Assembly: GCA_002418865.1 (NCBI GenBank)
Contig: DIEY01000099.1
Span: 1,084-14,982 of the forward strand
Reading direction: 5' to 3'
DNA length: 13,899 nucleotides
Source: Bacteroidales bacterium UBA5762
GTDB taxonomy: Bacteria; Bacteroidota; Bacteroidia; Bacteroidales; TTA-H9
The position numbers were made by a program, and so were the translations under genes. The notes beneath the pieces are model-generated. The model saw only the letters and a list, made by a program, of their open reading frames with translations, was not told the origin of the DNA and made no database searches. Positions 5,343-13,275 of the stretch are shown here, one piece after another; position 1 is the first letter of the stretch; each line of letters begins with the position of its first letter.

Positions 5343-6911
5343 CTATTTTTTGGGATGAGGATAGTCGAGGGTATAGTGTAAGCCTCGGCTTTCTTTTCTG
5401 GCCATAGCAGCTTTAATGATGAGGTAGGCTACATTCACCAGGTTGCGCAATTCGCAAATTTTTGGAATGAGGATAGAGCGATTATAGAGGTCTTCGGTTT
5501 CGTTGTAAAGAATTTTAAGTCTAACTAAAGCTCGTTGAAGGCGAATATTTGAGCGCACTATACCCACATAGCTACTCATGATGCTTTGCAATTCGCGAAT
5601 AGTTTGAGTGATGAGTATCATTTCTTCGTTTAAGACCATTCCTTCGGCGTTCCAGTCGGGGATATCATCACAAAAAGGGACTTTTTCGAGCAATGGGACA
5701 GAATCTATAGCGGCGCGATGGGAGAAGACGAGAGCTTCGAGCAAGCTATTTGAAGCCAGGCGGTTAGCACCGTGTAATCCTGTTCTGGCGCATTCTCCGG
5801 CAGCATAGAGATGATGGATAGTAGAGCGTCCCCATTTATCGGTTTTGATTCCACCGCAGAGGTAATGAGCTGCTGGGGCGACTGGGATCATGGTATGAGT
5901 AATATCTATGCCAATACTCAGGCATTTAGCATAAATGGTGGGGAAATGATTGATCAGATCATCTTTGGGCAGATGACGGCAATCGAGGTAAACGTATTCT
6001 TCCCCATGGATTTTCATTTCGTTATCGATGGCTCTGGCCACGATATCACGTGAGGCCAAGGGGCCACGTGGATCATATTTATACATGAAGGCTTCACCCT
6101 TGTGATTACGCAGTTCGGCTCCAAAACCACGCAGAGCCTCCGAAATAAGAAAAGCGGGTCGCTCTGGTGGATTAAACAAGGCAGTAGGATGAAATTGAAT
6201 AAACTCCATGTCTTCCACAGCTCCTTTGGCACGATATACCATAGCTATGCCATCACCCGTTGCAATGGGAGGGTTGGTAGTTGTGCTATATACATTACCG
6301 GCTCCTCCTGTGGCCAGCATAGTAACTTTTGCAAGAACCGTCTTGATTTCGTTGTTTTCCTTATCGAGTATATAGGCCCCATAGCATTCGATATTGGGCG
6401 TGCGCCTCGTTATTTCTTCTCCAAGATGATGTTGGGTGAGCAAATCTATGGCAAAATGATTTTCCCAGACAGTAATATTCGGATTTTCGCGCACTCGTTG
6501 CAGCAGCGTTTTTTCTATCTCGAGTCCGGTTTGATCTTGATGATGCAGAACACGGTTTTCAGAATGTCCACCTTCGCGTCCCAGATCGAAACGTCCGGCT
6601 TCGGTGCGGTCGAAATTTACCCCCCATTCCATCAATTCCTTGATTCTGTCTCTTGATTCAGTAATAGTTATGCGCACAATCTCGGGGTCATTCAGTTCAT
6701 CTCCTGCTATCATGGTATCGCGAATGTGTTTTTCGTAAGTGTCAGGAGTATACATTACGGCAGCGATTCCTCCTTGAGCATAGCGGGTTGCAGCTTCATC
6801 GGCACGGCTTTTCGTAACCACTAGTACTTTTCCATGTTGAGCTACCTTCAAGGCGTAACTCAAACCCGCAATCCCGGAACCTATTACTAAAAAATCGGTA
6901 TGTACGCGCAT
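5343..6911 (-). CDS. nadB: L-aspartate oxidase (NAD biosynthesis)
   Basis: The 522-residue flavoprotein oxidises L-aspartate to iminoaspartate, the first step of de novo NAD synthesis; NadA then makes quinolinate. It can use fumarate or oxygen as acceptor. The FAD-binding GSGIAG is at 11-16, and TRYAQGGIAAV at 42-52 is family-typical. Residues aligning with the E. coli catalytic set are E113 (REGGHS), H241 (QFHPTAL), R288 (SRDIVARAID), H349 (AAHYLCGG) and R384 (GANRLASNSLLE). The C-terminal helical domain (IRLQRALVRLKILYN to the end) is complete. The frame is open upstream to an ATG at 6980, but ATG 6911 (MRVHTDFLVIGSG) is chosen for two reasons: it places the nucleotide-binding strand at the N-terminus, and the -7 promoter word lies at 6926-6933, inside the longer version. 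nadA and nadC are not adjacent in this window. Confidence 0.96.
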   Translation of the reverse strand: MRVHTDFLVIGSGIAGLSYALKVAQHGKVLVVTKSRADEAATRYAQGGIAAVMYTPDTYEKHIRDTMIAGDELNDPEIVRITITESRDRIKELMEWGVNFDRTEAGRFDLGREGGHSENRVLHHQDQTGLEIEKTLLQRVRENPNITVWENHFAIDLLTQHHLGEEITRRTPNIECYGAYILDKENNEIKTVLAKVTMLATGGAGNVYSTTTNPPIATGDGIAMVYRAKGAVEDMEFIQFHPTALFNPPERPAFLISEALRGFGAELRNHKGEAFMYKYDPRGPLASRDIVARAIDNEMKIHGEEYVYLDCRHLPKDDLINHFPTIYAKCLSIGIDITHTMIPVAPAAHYLCGGIKTDKWGRSTIHHLYAAGECARTGLHGANRLASNSLLEALVFSHRAAIDSVPLLEKVPFCDDIPDWNAEGMVLNEEMILITQTIRELQSIMSSYVGIVRSNIRLQRALVRLKILYNETEDLYNRSILIPKICELRNLVNVAYLIIKAAMARKESRGLHYTLDYPHPKK

Positions 6912-6925
6912 GATGATATTTTTCG

Positions 6926-6933
6926 CAAATTTA
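6926..6933 (-). promoter_or_regulatory. nadB promoter -7 element (TAAATTTG)
   Basis: TAAATTTG on the minus strand is an exact match to the Bacteroidota TAnnTTTG consensus, 14 bases before the nadB ATG at 6911. A weak -33 candidate (TCTG) lies 17 bases further upstream. The implied leader is very short. It excludes the longer nadB start at 6980. Confidence 0.55.
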
Positions 6934-7002
6934 ATCTGTTTTCGCTTGAACAGAGTGATTTTCCTGATAACAAGATACATTGCTATTCAAGCTACTAAAG
7001 GC

Positions 7003-7049
7003 AAAAAAATCTATTTTTTAGCTGAAGTTCAATTTTTTTAAAGCTAAAA
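7003..7049 (-). terminator. Possible terminator of the uvrA-copA-HMA operon
   Basis: Eight-base complementary arms TTTTAGCT (minus strand, 7049-7042) and AGCTAAAA (7023-7016) enclose an 18-base loop. A run of seven T follows at 7009-7003. The stem is AT-rich and the T-run starts six bases after it, so it is a weak candidate. Confidence 0.3.
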
Positions 7050-7119
7050 CCTCATAAAGCAATTTTATGTTATCGAAATATTTTTCAAATTAGTTAAGGC
7101 AAAGGCGGATGAAAAAGGT

Positions 7120-7332
7120 TTATTCATTGATAAGTTGTGCCTTGTACCCTGCTTGTTCTAATAAAGTGATAATTTGCTGGGGTGCTACATCTCCTTCTAC
7201 GGTTAGTGTTTTATCTGGAGATTCAAGATTGACATGCCATGATATTATATCTTCTTCGGCATTAAGAAAAGGTGTAATTTTTTGTATGCAGTGCTCACAA
7301 TGTAAATTGGTTTTAAAATTCATAGTTTTCAT
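7120..7332 (-). CDS. Heavy-metal-associated (HMA) domain protein, CopZ-like
   Basis: The 70-residue protein is a single ferredoxin-like HMA domain. Its metal-binding CxxC is C12-E-H-C15 in LHCEHCIQKI, and it ends with the family-typical LLEQAGYKA. The usual Met before the first Cys is absent (NLHC instead of GMTC). Such domains bind Cu+ and pass it to, or regulate, a P1B-ATPase. The ATG at 7332 overlaps the copA stop as ATGA, so translation is probably coupled and the two work together. An in-frame ATG at 7323 is an alternative start. CopZ-like copper chaperone is the likely role, but other metals cannot be excluded. Confidence 0.85.
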   Translation of the reverse strand: MKTMNFKTNLHCEHCIQKITPFLNAEEDIISWHVNLESPDKTLTVEGDVAPQQIITLLEQAGYKAQLINE

Positions 7333-9536
7333 ATTTGTAGATTTAGTTTTTTTATTCTTAAACTATTGGAAACAACCATAATAGAGCTTATCGACATTGC
7401 TGCAGCGGCAATCATTGGGTTAAGCAGTTGACCTGTGAACGGGAAGAGTACACCGGCAGCAATGGGAATGCATAATACATTATAAACAAAAGTCCAGACG
7501 AGGTTTTGATGAATAATTTTACGAGTGAAACGTGCTAAATGAATTGATAGAGGGAGGTGTAAGAGTTTACCGTGAGTAAGGGTTATACCAGAAAGGTCGA
7601 GGGCAAGAGAAGTGCTATTGCCGAGGGTTGCACTAATATGAGCATAAGCCAAGGCTTCTGCATCATTAATGCCATCACCTATCATCAATACGGTTTGGCC
7701 TTTACTCGAATAATCCTCTAAGATTTTACGTTTATCGGCGGGTAAACATTCCGCAAATACAGTAGTTATTCCGGCTTTTTGGGCTATTACACGGGCTGAA
7801 ACTTCATGGTCGCCGGTAAGCATAATAGATGAAATGCCCTGTTTTTTGAGAGCATTAACACAAGAAGAGGCGTCGGGGCGAAGAGTATCACCGGCTGCTA
7901 ATATCATTACTGCTTTTTTATTAACCGAAAAAACCACCAGAGTGTAGGCTCGCTTGAGCCAGTCCTCTATAATTTTGTCCATTTCTTCGCTGATCTCGAT
8001 TTGTTCTTTTTGAAGCCATTGTAAGCTTCCTAGTCTGAAAACCTGATCAAGATTTCTATAGATGACTCCTTTTCCGGGAATAATTTCCACTTGATGGTCA
8101 ATGGCAAGCTGTTCATTCGGTGGAAACAATTGTTGAAGATAATTAACTACATATTCTGCAAGAGGATGATGGCTGGCTTTTTCCATGGCACAAAACACAG
8201 GTATCCATTGTGGCAATTCAGCGAGATTTTCTGGAATTACATAATGGTCTTTTACCTCAGGTTTTCCCAAGGTAAGGGTTCCTGTTTTATCGAAAGCCAC
8301 GAGGCTTGTAGTGGCTGTTTTTTCAAGGGTTTCTCCATCTCTGAAAAGAATTCCGTTAAGAGCGGCTTTGCCGATGGCTGCAACCAGTGCGGTTGGTGTA
8401 GCCAATCCTAATGCACAGGGGCAGGCAATGATCAATACATTTACCATAGCTGTGAGAGCCATAGTAAATTGTCCATCTTTTTGAAAAATCATCCATGCGG
8501 CAAAACTTATCAATGATATGACTAGGACAACAGGAACGAAAACGCCTGCAATACGGTCTGCCAGACGTTGTGCGGGTGCTTTTGACGATAGTGCGTGAGT
8601 CACAGCCGAGATAATACTGCTCAAAACGGTTTCTGAAGGTTCTTTGTTGACCAGCAGCGTTAAGGCTCCTTCTTGACAAATTGATCCAGCATAAACTTCA
8701 TCCCCTTTGGTCTTGAATCTTGGCATAGGTTCTCCAGTGATAGAACTTTCATTTATATGTGAGCTTCCTATTAGGATTTTTCCGTCAACGGGTATTACTT
8801 CATAAGCCCGCACTAAAACTCTATCATTCAATTGAACATCAGACACATCTAATTCAATTTCTTTTCCATTGCGGATGACTTTAGCCTTAGTGGGTTGAAT
8901 ATCTTTAAGTTTTTGGAGTGAGGCTGCACTTTGTCGTTTGGCTTTTTCTTCGAGATATTTGCCAGTCATGATAAAAGCAATGATCATGGCAGGTGTTTCG
9001 AACCAAAGATGACCATTATGCATAGCAGGTATAAAAAGCGTAAATGCCGAAAAAATAAGTGCCGTTAATGTGCTTAAGGCTACCAATGATTCCATGGCAG
9101 GTGTAAGGATCTTTAATTGATGCCATGCTTTTTTGAAAATATATCTGCCAGGAAAAGCCATTAAAAAAATGGCCAATATAAAAGACAAATACTGTCCAGG
9201 ACGAAAATCATGGAAAAACATTCCGAAAATGACTACAGGAATAGCCCCGATCCATACTTGAAGTAAATTTCTCTTATTTACTTCTTCGAAAAGTACTGAA
9301 GATGTTTTATTATTACTCGAAGCCAGAGGAGTTTTATAACCCGCTCGGAGGATTCCTTCGATGAATTCTGGTGGGCTGGTTTTATCAGAATCGTAGCTTA
9401 TGCTGACATTTTCGAGTGCCAAATTGGCGCTAACTTCCTTAACCCCATCTATTTTTTTTATTTGTTTTTCGATGGTGGCTACACATGAAGCACAAGTCAT
9501 TCCCTGAACGGGTATTGTGATAAACTGATAAGCCAT
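7329..9536 (-). CDS. copA: Copper-exporting P1B-type ATPase
   Basis: The 735-residue inner-membrane pump couples ATP hydrolysis to Cu+ efflux. In order: one N-terminal HMA domain with GMTCASC (C15, C18); four membrane helices (~95-200); actuator loop with TGEP at 267-270; the transmembrane metal site CPC at 382-384; phosphorylation motif DKTGTLT with D416; the P1B nucleotide-binding HP at 467-468; TGDHE at 574-578; hinge GDGIND at 620-625. In the last two helices, Y685-N686 and M714-S715-x-x-S718 complete the Cu+ (P1B-1) signature. All catalytic residues are present. The gene starts 16 bases after the uvrA stop, with a GAGGG ribosome-binding-like sequence between, and overlaps the HMA gene by four bases. 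Copper rather than silver-only or zinc specificity follows from the CPC/YN/MxxSS set. Confidence 0.95.
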   Translation of the reverse strand: MAYQFITIPVQGMTCASCVATIEKQIKKIDGVKEVSANLALENVSISYDSDKTSPPEFIEGILRAGYKTPLASSNNKTSSVLFEEVNKRNLLQVWIGAIPVVIFGMFFHDFRPGQYLSFILAIFLMAFPGRYIFKKAWHQLKILTPAMESLVALSTLTALIFSAFTLFIPAMHNGHLWFETPAMIIAFIMTGKYLEEKAKRQSAASLQKLKDIQPTKAKVIRNGKEIELDVSDVQLNDRVLVRAYEVIPVDGKILIGSSHINESSITGEPMPRFKTKGDEVYAGSICQEGALTLLVNKEPSETVLSSIISAVTHALSSKAPAQRLADRIAGVFVPVVLVISLISFAAWMIFQKDGQFTMALTAMVNVLIIACPCALGLATPTALVAAIGKAALNGILFRDGETLEKTATTSLVAFDKTGTLTLGKPEVKDHYVIPENLAELPQWIPVFCAMEKASHHPLAEYVVNYLQQLFPPNEQLAIDHQVEIIPGKGVIYRNLDQVFRLGSLQWLQKEQIEISEEMDKIIEDWLKRAYTLVVFSVNKKAVMILAAGDTLRPDASSCVNALKKQGISSIMLTGDHEVSARVIAQKAGITTVFAECLPADKRKILEDYSSKGQTVLMIGDGINDAEALAYAHISATLGNSTSLALDLSGITLTHGKLLHLPLSIHLARFTRKIIHQNLVWTFVYNVLCIPIAAGVLFPFTGQLLNPMIAAAAMSISSIMVVSNSLRIKKLNLQI

Positions 9537-9552
9537 TTTTAGTTTCCCTCAT

Positions 9553-12381
9553 CTAATAATTTTTTTTAAGAAATTGGGCAGTATAAGAGGTTGAAATTTT
9601 GATTAAATCTTCGGGTGTTCCTTCAAATATCACATATCCACCTTCCTCCCCTCCTTCCGGGCCAAGATCAATTACCCAATCGGCCGATTTAATGATCTCG
9701 GGGTTATGTTCAATAACAATTAATGAATGTCCATTGTTCAGTAGAGCATCGAAAGCAGCAAGCAATCGGCTAATGTCGTGAAAGTGTAGTCCTGTGGTGG
9801 GCTCATCAAAAATAAACAGGGTTGGTTTTTCATTTTGAACATTGCTTATAAACGAAGCCAGTTTCAAGCGTTGAGCCTCGCCACCCGATAAGGTTGCTGT
9901 GGACTGTCCCAATTGAAGATATCCCAATCCTACATCAACCAAAGGTTTCAGTTTTAATGCAATTCTATTCCCCATATCAGAACGAATGGAAGGATGCTTG
10001 AAAAATTCTAAGGCTTCATCTATGCTCAGATTCAAAACATCATTAATATTTAGATCATTTACCTTGACTTCGAGAATTTCATCCTTGAATCTCTGCCCCT
10101 TGCAGCTATCGCATACGAGCCAGAGATCAGCCATAAACTGCATTTCAATTTTTATTTTTCCTTCACCTTGGCATTCTTCGCAACGTCCGCCTTCGATATT
10201 GAAGCTGAAATAGCTAGGTCTGTAGCCTCTAGTCTTTGCCAAGGGCAGCAAACTAAAAAGGGTGCGAATTTCATCATAAGCTCCTGAGTAAGTTGCTGCA
10301 TTCGAGCGAGAGGACCTTCCCAAAGGGTTTTGATCGACTAATTCGATTTTTTCTATGAGTTTGTAATCTCCGCTTAATTTGAGAAATCTGCCTGTTTTTT
10401 CGGCATATCCGCTATAAAGCTTTCGCAAAGCAGGGTAAAGAATGTGTTTTACAAGTGTTGTTTTTCCTGAACCACTTACACCTGTAATAACAGTTAATAC
10501 ATTCAAGGGAAATTTAACGTCTATATTTTTGAGATTATGTTCGCTTGCTCCAATAATTTCGATATAATTATTCCATTTGCGCCTTCTTTTAGGAACGGGA
10601 ATTTTCATTTGCCCGCTCAAATATTTCGCTGTAAGCGTTTGGCCCGATTTTATCATGTCTTGATATGAACCTTGAAAAACCAGTTCGCCACCATGAATCC
10701 CAGCCTCGGGTCCAATATCAATAATCTGATCAGAAGCTTTAATAATTTCTTCGTCGTGTTCAACAACGATGACCGTATTGCCGATATTACGCAAATTATA
10801 AAGGACTTGAATCAAACGATGTGTATCTCGGGCATGAAGACCTATACTGGGTTCATCAAGGATATACATAGAACCCGTAAGATTCGAACCTATAGCCGTA
10901 GCCAGATTTAATCGTTGGGATTCGCCACCGCTTAGGGTGTTCGAATTACGATTGAGGGTAAGATATCCAAGACCAACATCATTTAAAACTTTTAGGCGGG
11001 TATTAATTTCGGTAATTAATCTTCGAGCAGCAAGCATATCAGAATCGCTTAAAGTTAGCTGCTTAAAAACTTCCTGTAATTGCTTAACCGGCATTACAAC
11101 TAAATCGGTAATAGCATAACCACCCACTTTTACATAAGTGGCTTCTTTTCTTAATCGGGTTCCCTTGCAATCGGGACAAATAGTTTTTCCTCTGTAACGA
11201 GAAAGAATGACACGGTACTGAATCTTGTAAAGATTTTCTTGTACCATTTCAAAGAAGTCATTAATGCCTAATATTCCTTTATCGCCTTCCCAGAGAAGTT
11301 TTTTTTGTTCTTCGCTTAATTCGTTGTAAGGTTTATGGATGGGGAATTTCAGGGCACGGGCTGACTGAATGAACTGTAAACGCCATTCTCCCATTTTTTC
11401 GCCTTTCCATGGTGCTACACATTCTTCATAAACCGATAAATTCTTGTCGGGTATAACGAGGTCTTCATCTATTCCAATGACTGAACCGAATCCCTCGCAA
11501 GTCTTACATGCTCCATAAGGATTATTGAAAGTAAAAAGATTAACGTTGGGTTCTTCAAAACTTATTCCATCGGCCTCAAAACGATTCGAAAATATTTGAC
11601 GATGATATTCTCCGTTGAGCCAATAATCGACCATGCAAGTTCCCAAGCCTTCATAGAATGCGGTTTCGACCGAGTCGGCCACTCTCGAAAGAAAATCTTC
11701 ATCAAGCTTTCCATGACTAAAGCGATCGATGACCAGAAAAATTTCGGAACCAGGTTCAATTGTGTTTCCAGTGTTTAGTATATCTTCAATTTGATATATT
11801 TTGTCATTAGCTGAGATTCTGGTAAAACCTTGTTGTAGATAGATATTTAAGCGTATAGAAAGGTTTTCATTGGCATTCTGAGGAATAGGCGAGAGCAATA
11901 TGCTGGCTGAATCTTGGGGAAGGTTTGCAATAAAGTCGGTTACATCGGTTGGAGTGTGGCGTTTGACGATAGTTCCTGAAAGGGGTGAATAAGTTTTCCC
12001 AATACGAGCAAATAGAAGTTTTAAGTATTCATAAATTTCAGAAGAAGTACCTACTGTGCTTCTTGGATTTCGGGTGTTGACCTTTTGTTCGATGGCAATG
12101 GCCGGAGCAATTCCATGAATATAGTCCACATTGGGTTTGCTCATTCGGCCAATAAATTGGCGAGCATAGGCACTTAAACTTTCGACATAACGTCGTTGGC
12201 CTTCCGCAAATAAAGTATCAAACGCTAATGAAGATTTTCCAGAGCCAGATAAACCTGTTATAACTACTAACTTATTTTTCGGAATCGCTAAATCGAAGTT
12301 TTTTAGATTGTGTTGTCTTGCCCCTTTAATGAGTATATATTTATGATAATCAAGATCTTGAATATGAGTAGAAGGGATCAT
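9553..12381 (-). CDS. uvrA: Excinuclease ABC subunit A
   Basis: The 942-residue protein is the DNA damage sensor of nucleotide excision repair, loading UvrB at lesions. It has two ABC ATPase modules. Walker A motifs are GLSGSGKSS (43-51) and GVSGSGKTT (634-642), and signatures are LSGGESQR (483-490) and LSGGEAQR (831-838). Walker B regions are ILDEPSIGL and IFDEPTTGL. Zinc-binding pairs are C292-C295, C402-C405, and the complete C-terminal finger C734/C737-x19-C757/C760. The first cysteine pair that in E. coli UvrA precedes the FSFNNPxGAC segment is missing here (SNRFEADGISFEEP instead), so the N-terminal finger is incomplete. The start at 12381 fits the family N-terminus (YILIKGARQHNLKNF). 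It heads a tight cluster with copA. A UvrA2-type paralogue is an alternative, but the normal length and the full UvrB-interaction region argue for the main UvrA. Confidence 0.96.
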   Translation of the reverse strand: MIPSTHIQDLDYHKYILIKGARQHNLKNFDLAIPKNKLVVITGLSGSGKSSLAFDTLFAEGQRRYVESLSAYARQFIGRMSKPNVDYIHGIAPAIAIEQKVNTRNPRSTVGTSSEIYEYLKLLFARIGKTYSPLSGTIVKRHTPTDVTDFIANLPQDSASILLSPIPQNANENLSIRLNIYLQQGFTRISANDKIYQIEDILNTGNTIEPGSEIFLVIDRFSHGKLDEDFLSRVADSVETAFYEGLGTCMVDYWLNGEYHRQIFSNRFEADGISFEEPNVNLFTFNNPYGACKTCEGFGSVIGIDEDLVIPDKNLSVYEECVAPWKGEKMGEWRLQFIQSARALKFPIHKPYNELSEEQKKLLWEGDKGILGINDFFEMVQENLYKIQYRVILSRYRGKTICPDCKGTRLRKEATYVKVGGYAITDLVVMPVKQLQEVFKQLTLSDSDMLAARRLITEINTRLKVLNDVGLGYLTLNRNSNTLSGGESQRLNLATAIGSNLTGSMYILDEPSIGLHARDTHRLIQVLYNLRNIGNTVIVVEHDEEIIKASDQIIDIGPEAGIHGGELVFQGSYQDMIKSGQTLTAKYLSGQMKIPVPKRRRKWNNYIEIIGASEHNLKNIDVKFPLNVLTVITGVSGSGKTTLVKHILYPALRKLYSGYAEKTGRFLKLSGDYKLIEKIELVDQNPLGRSSRSNAATYSGAYDEIRTLFSLLPLAKTRGYRPSYFSFNIEGGRCEECQGEGKIKIEMQFMADLWLVCDSCKGQRFKDEILEVKVNDLNINDVLNLSIDEALEFFKHPSIRSDMGNRIALKLKPLVDVGLGYLQLGQSTATLSGGEAQRLKLASFISNVQNEKPTLFIFDEPTTGLHFHDISRLLAAFDALLNNGHSLIVIEHNPEIIKSADWVIDLGPEGGEEGGYVIFEGTPEDLIKISTSYTAQFLKKNY

Positions 12382-12402
12382 CGCATGGAGAAATTAAATT
12401 TG

Positions 12403-12410
12403 CAAAATTA
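12403..12410 (-). promoter_or_regulatory. uvrA promoter -7 element (TAATTTTG)
   Basis: TAATTTTG on the minus strand matches TAnnTTTG and lies 21 bases before the uvrA ATG. The best -33 match upstream is TTTC with 16-base spacing, which is poor. The site is probable but not certain. Confidence 0.45.
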
Positions 12411-12547
12411 ATAGTTATTTGCGGGGGAAATGTTAGGGTATTGCCAATTACAAGAATAATGACAAACAGTAATTTTCTCTTTTCCTTATGGTTAAGCCAA
12501 ATTTTTTAAAGAAGGAAGAATAGAAGTGTTAAAATTTTTAAGAAATG

Positions 12548-12577
12548 CTTGTTTTTTTGAGAAATGTTATAAATTTG
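12548..12577 (+). promoter_or_regulatory. Sigma factor gene promoter (CTTG-N18-TAAATTTG)
   Basis: TAAATTTG at 12570-12577 is an exact TAnnTTTG match. A 3-of-4 match to the -33 TTTG word, CTTG, lies 18 bases upstream at 12548-12551, within the spacing usual for Bacteroidota. Transcription would start near 12584, giving a leader of about 107 nt. Confidence 0.55.
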
Positions 12578-12637
12578 CATTACTAAATCAGGATATCGTA
12601 AAATTTGATTGTTAAATTAAAAATGGAGGCTGCCTAT

Positions 12638-12688
12638 CGCTGAACTTCTACACTCATAGAAAATCATGAACCTAATAGAAGCGCAGCG
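12638..12688 (+). promoter_or_regulatory. Leader hairpin directly before the sigma factor start codon
   Basis: CGCTG (12638-12642) pairs with CAGCG (12684-12688), and CTTCTA (12645-12650) pairs with TAGAAG (12676-12681). A 2x2 internal loop separates the two helices and a 25-nt loop closes them. The stem ends two bases before the ATG at 12691, so it would hide the ribosome-binding region. It could control translation. Confidence 0.5.
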
Positions 12689-12728
12689 TTATGAATTACA
12701 CAGCACTTTCCGACCAGGAACTTGTTAA
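12666..12728 (+). CDS. Possible 20-codon upstream ORF overlapping the sigma factor start
   Basis: ATG at 12666, in the loop of the leader hairpin, opens a frame reading MNLIEAQRYELHSTF and ending at TAA 12726-12728. It overlaps the first 38 bases of the sigma factor gene in another frame. Translating ribosomes would open the hairpin, so it could be a regulatory leader peptide. It may equally be chance. Confidence 0.2.
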   Translation: MNLIEAQRYELHSTFRPGTC

Positions 12729-13275
12729 AATGTACCAGTCGGGTGATTCGGTTTGCCTCGAGCAGTTGATCCTCAGATATCAGGATAAAATCACTTCGTA
12801 TGTACTTACTTTCGTAAAGAGTCGTCATCTTGCCGATGATATTGTGCAAGATACATTTGTGAAAGTTATCAATACTATTCGATCGGGGGCCTATAAGGAA
12901 GAAGGCAAGTTTATCCAGTGGGTAATGCGTATAGCACATAATCTGGTTATAGATTATTTCCGCAGACAGAAAAAGTTTCCCGTAGCCGAAGGTTCGGAAG
13001 ATGTGGATATTATGGCTACACTTCCCCTTCAAGACCGTTCGGTTGAAGAATCTATCATTTACGATCAGATTCTTACCGATGTAAAAAAAATGTTGAAATA
13101 TCTTCCTCTTGAACAACGTAGAGTTGTTGAGATGAGGATTTATGAAGATTTGAGCTTCAAGGAAATTGCTGAACTTACTCAAGTAAGCATCAATACTGCC
13201 CTTGGTCGTATGCGCTATGCTTTGATTAACCTACGTAAAATTGCCAAAGAAAACGATATTCTGCTGAGTATGTAA
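12691..13275 (+). CDS. ECF-type RNA polymerase sigma factor (sigma-70 family)
   Basis: The 194-residue protein has only regions 2 and 4. Region 2 spans ~20-95: the core-binding segment is ADDIVQDTFVKVI (48-60), and FIQWVMRIAHNLVIDYFRRQKK (74-95) is the -10 recognition and melting segment. An acidic linker (99-125) leads to region 4 at ~135-185, with YLPLEQRRVVEMRIYEDLSFKEIA and the helix-turn-helix LTQVSINTALGRMRYAL. It directs RNA polymerase to a set of target promoters. The sequence resembles a conserved Bacteroidota ECF factor, recalled from memory and not checked by search. No anti-sigma gene follows. The start at 12691 fits the usual short N-terminus (LSDQELVKMYQSGD). The leader hairpin and upstream ORF suggest translational control. 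Confidence 0.93.
   Translation: MNYTALSDQELVKMYQSGDSVCLEQLILRYQDKITSYVLTFVKSRHLADDIVQDTFVKVINTIRSGAYKEEGKFIQWVMRIAHNLVIDYFRRQKKFPVAEGSEDVDIMATLPLQDRSVEESIIYDQILTDVKKMLKYLPLEQRRVVEMRIYEDLSFKEIAELTQVSINTALGRMRYALINLRKIAKENDILLSM

Larger units (their letters stand above)
12382..12690. other. Divergent intergenic region between uvrA and the sigma factor gene
   Basis: This AT-rich gap of about 310 bases holds a minus-strand promoter word for uvrA near its left end, a plus-strand promoter for the sigma factor gene at 12548-12577, and the structured sigma factor leader. The middle (~12420-12540) contains nothing I can identify. Confidence 0.6.

Noticed and set aside
6102..6656. 184-codon plus-strand frame inside nadB
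   Set aside because: It is antisense to a complete nadB with all catalytic residues. Its translation is low-complexity and has no recognisable domain.
12664..13182. 172-codon minus-strand frame opposite the sigma factor gene
   Set aside because: It is antisense to a fully conserved ECF sigma factor. The product resembles no family and the frame follows from codon bias on the other strand.
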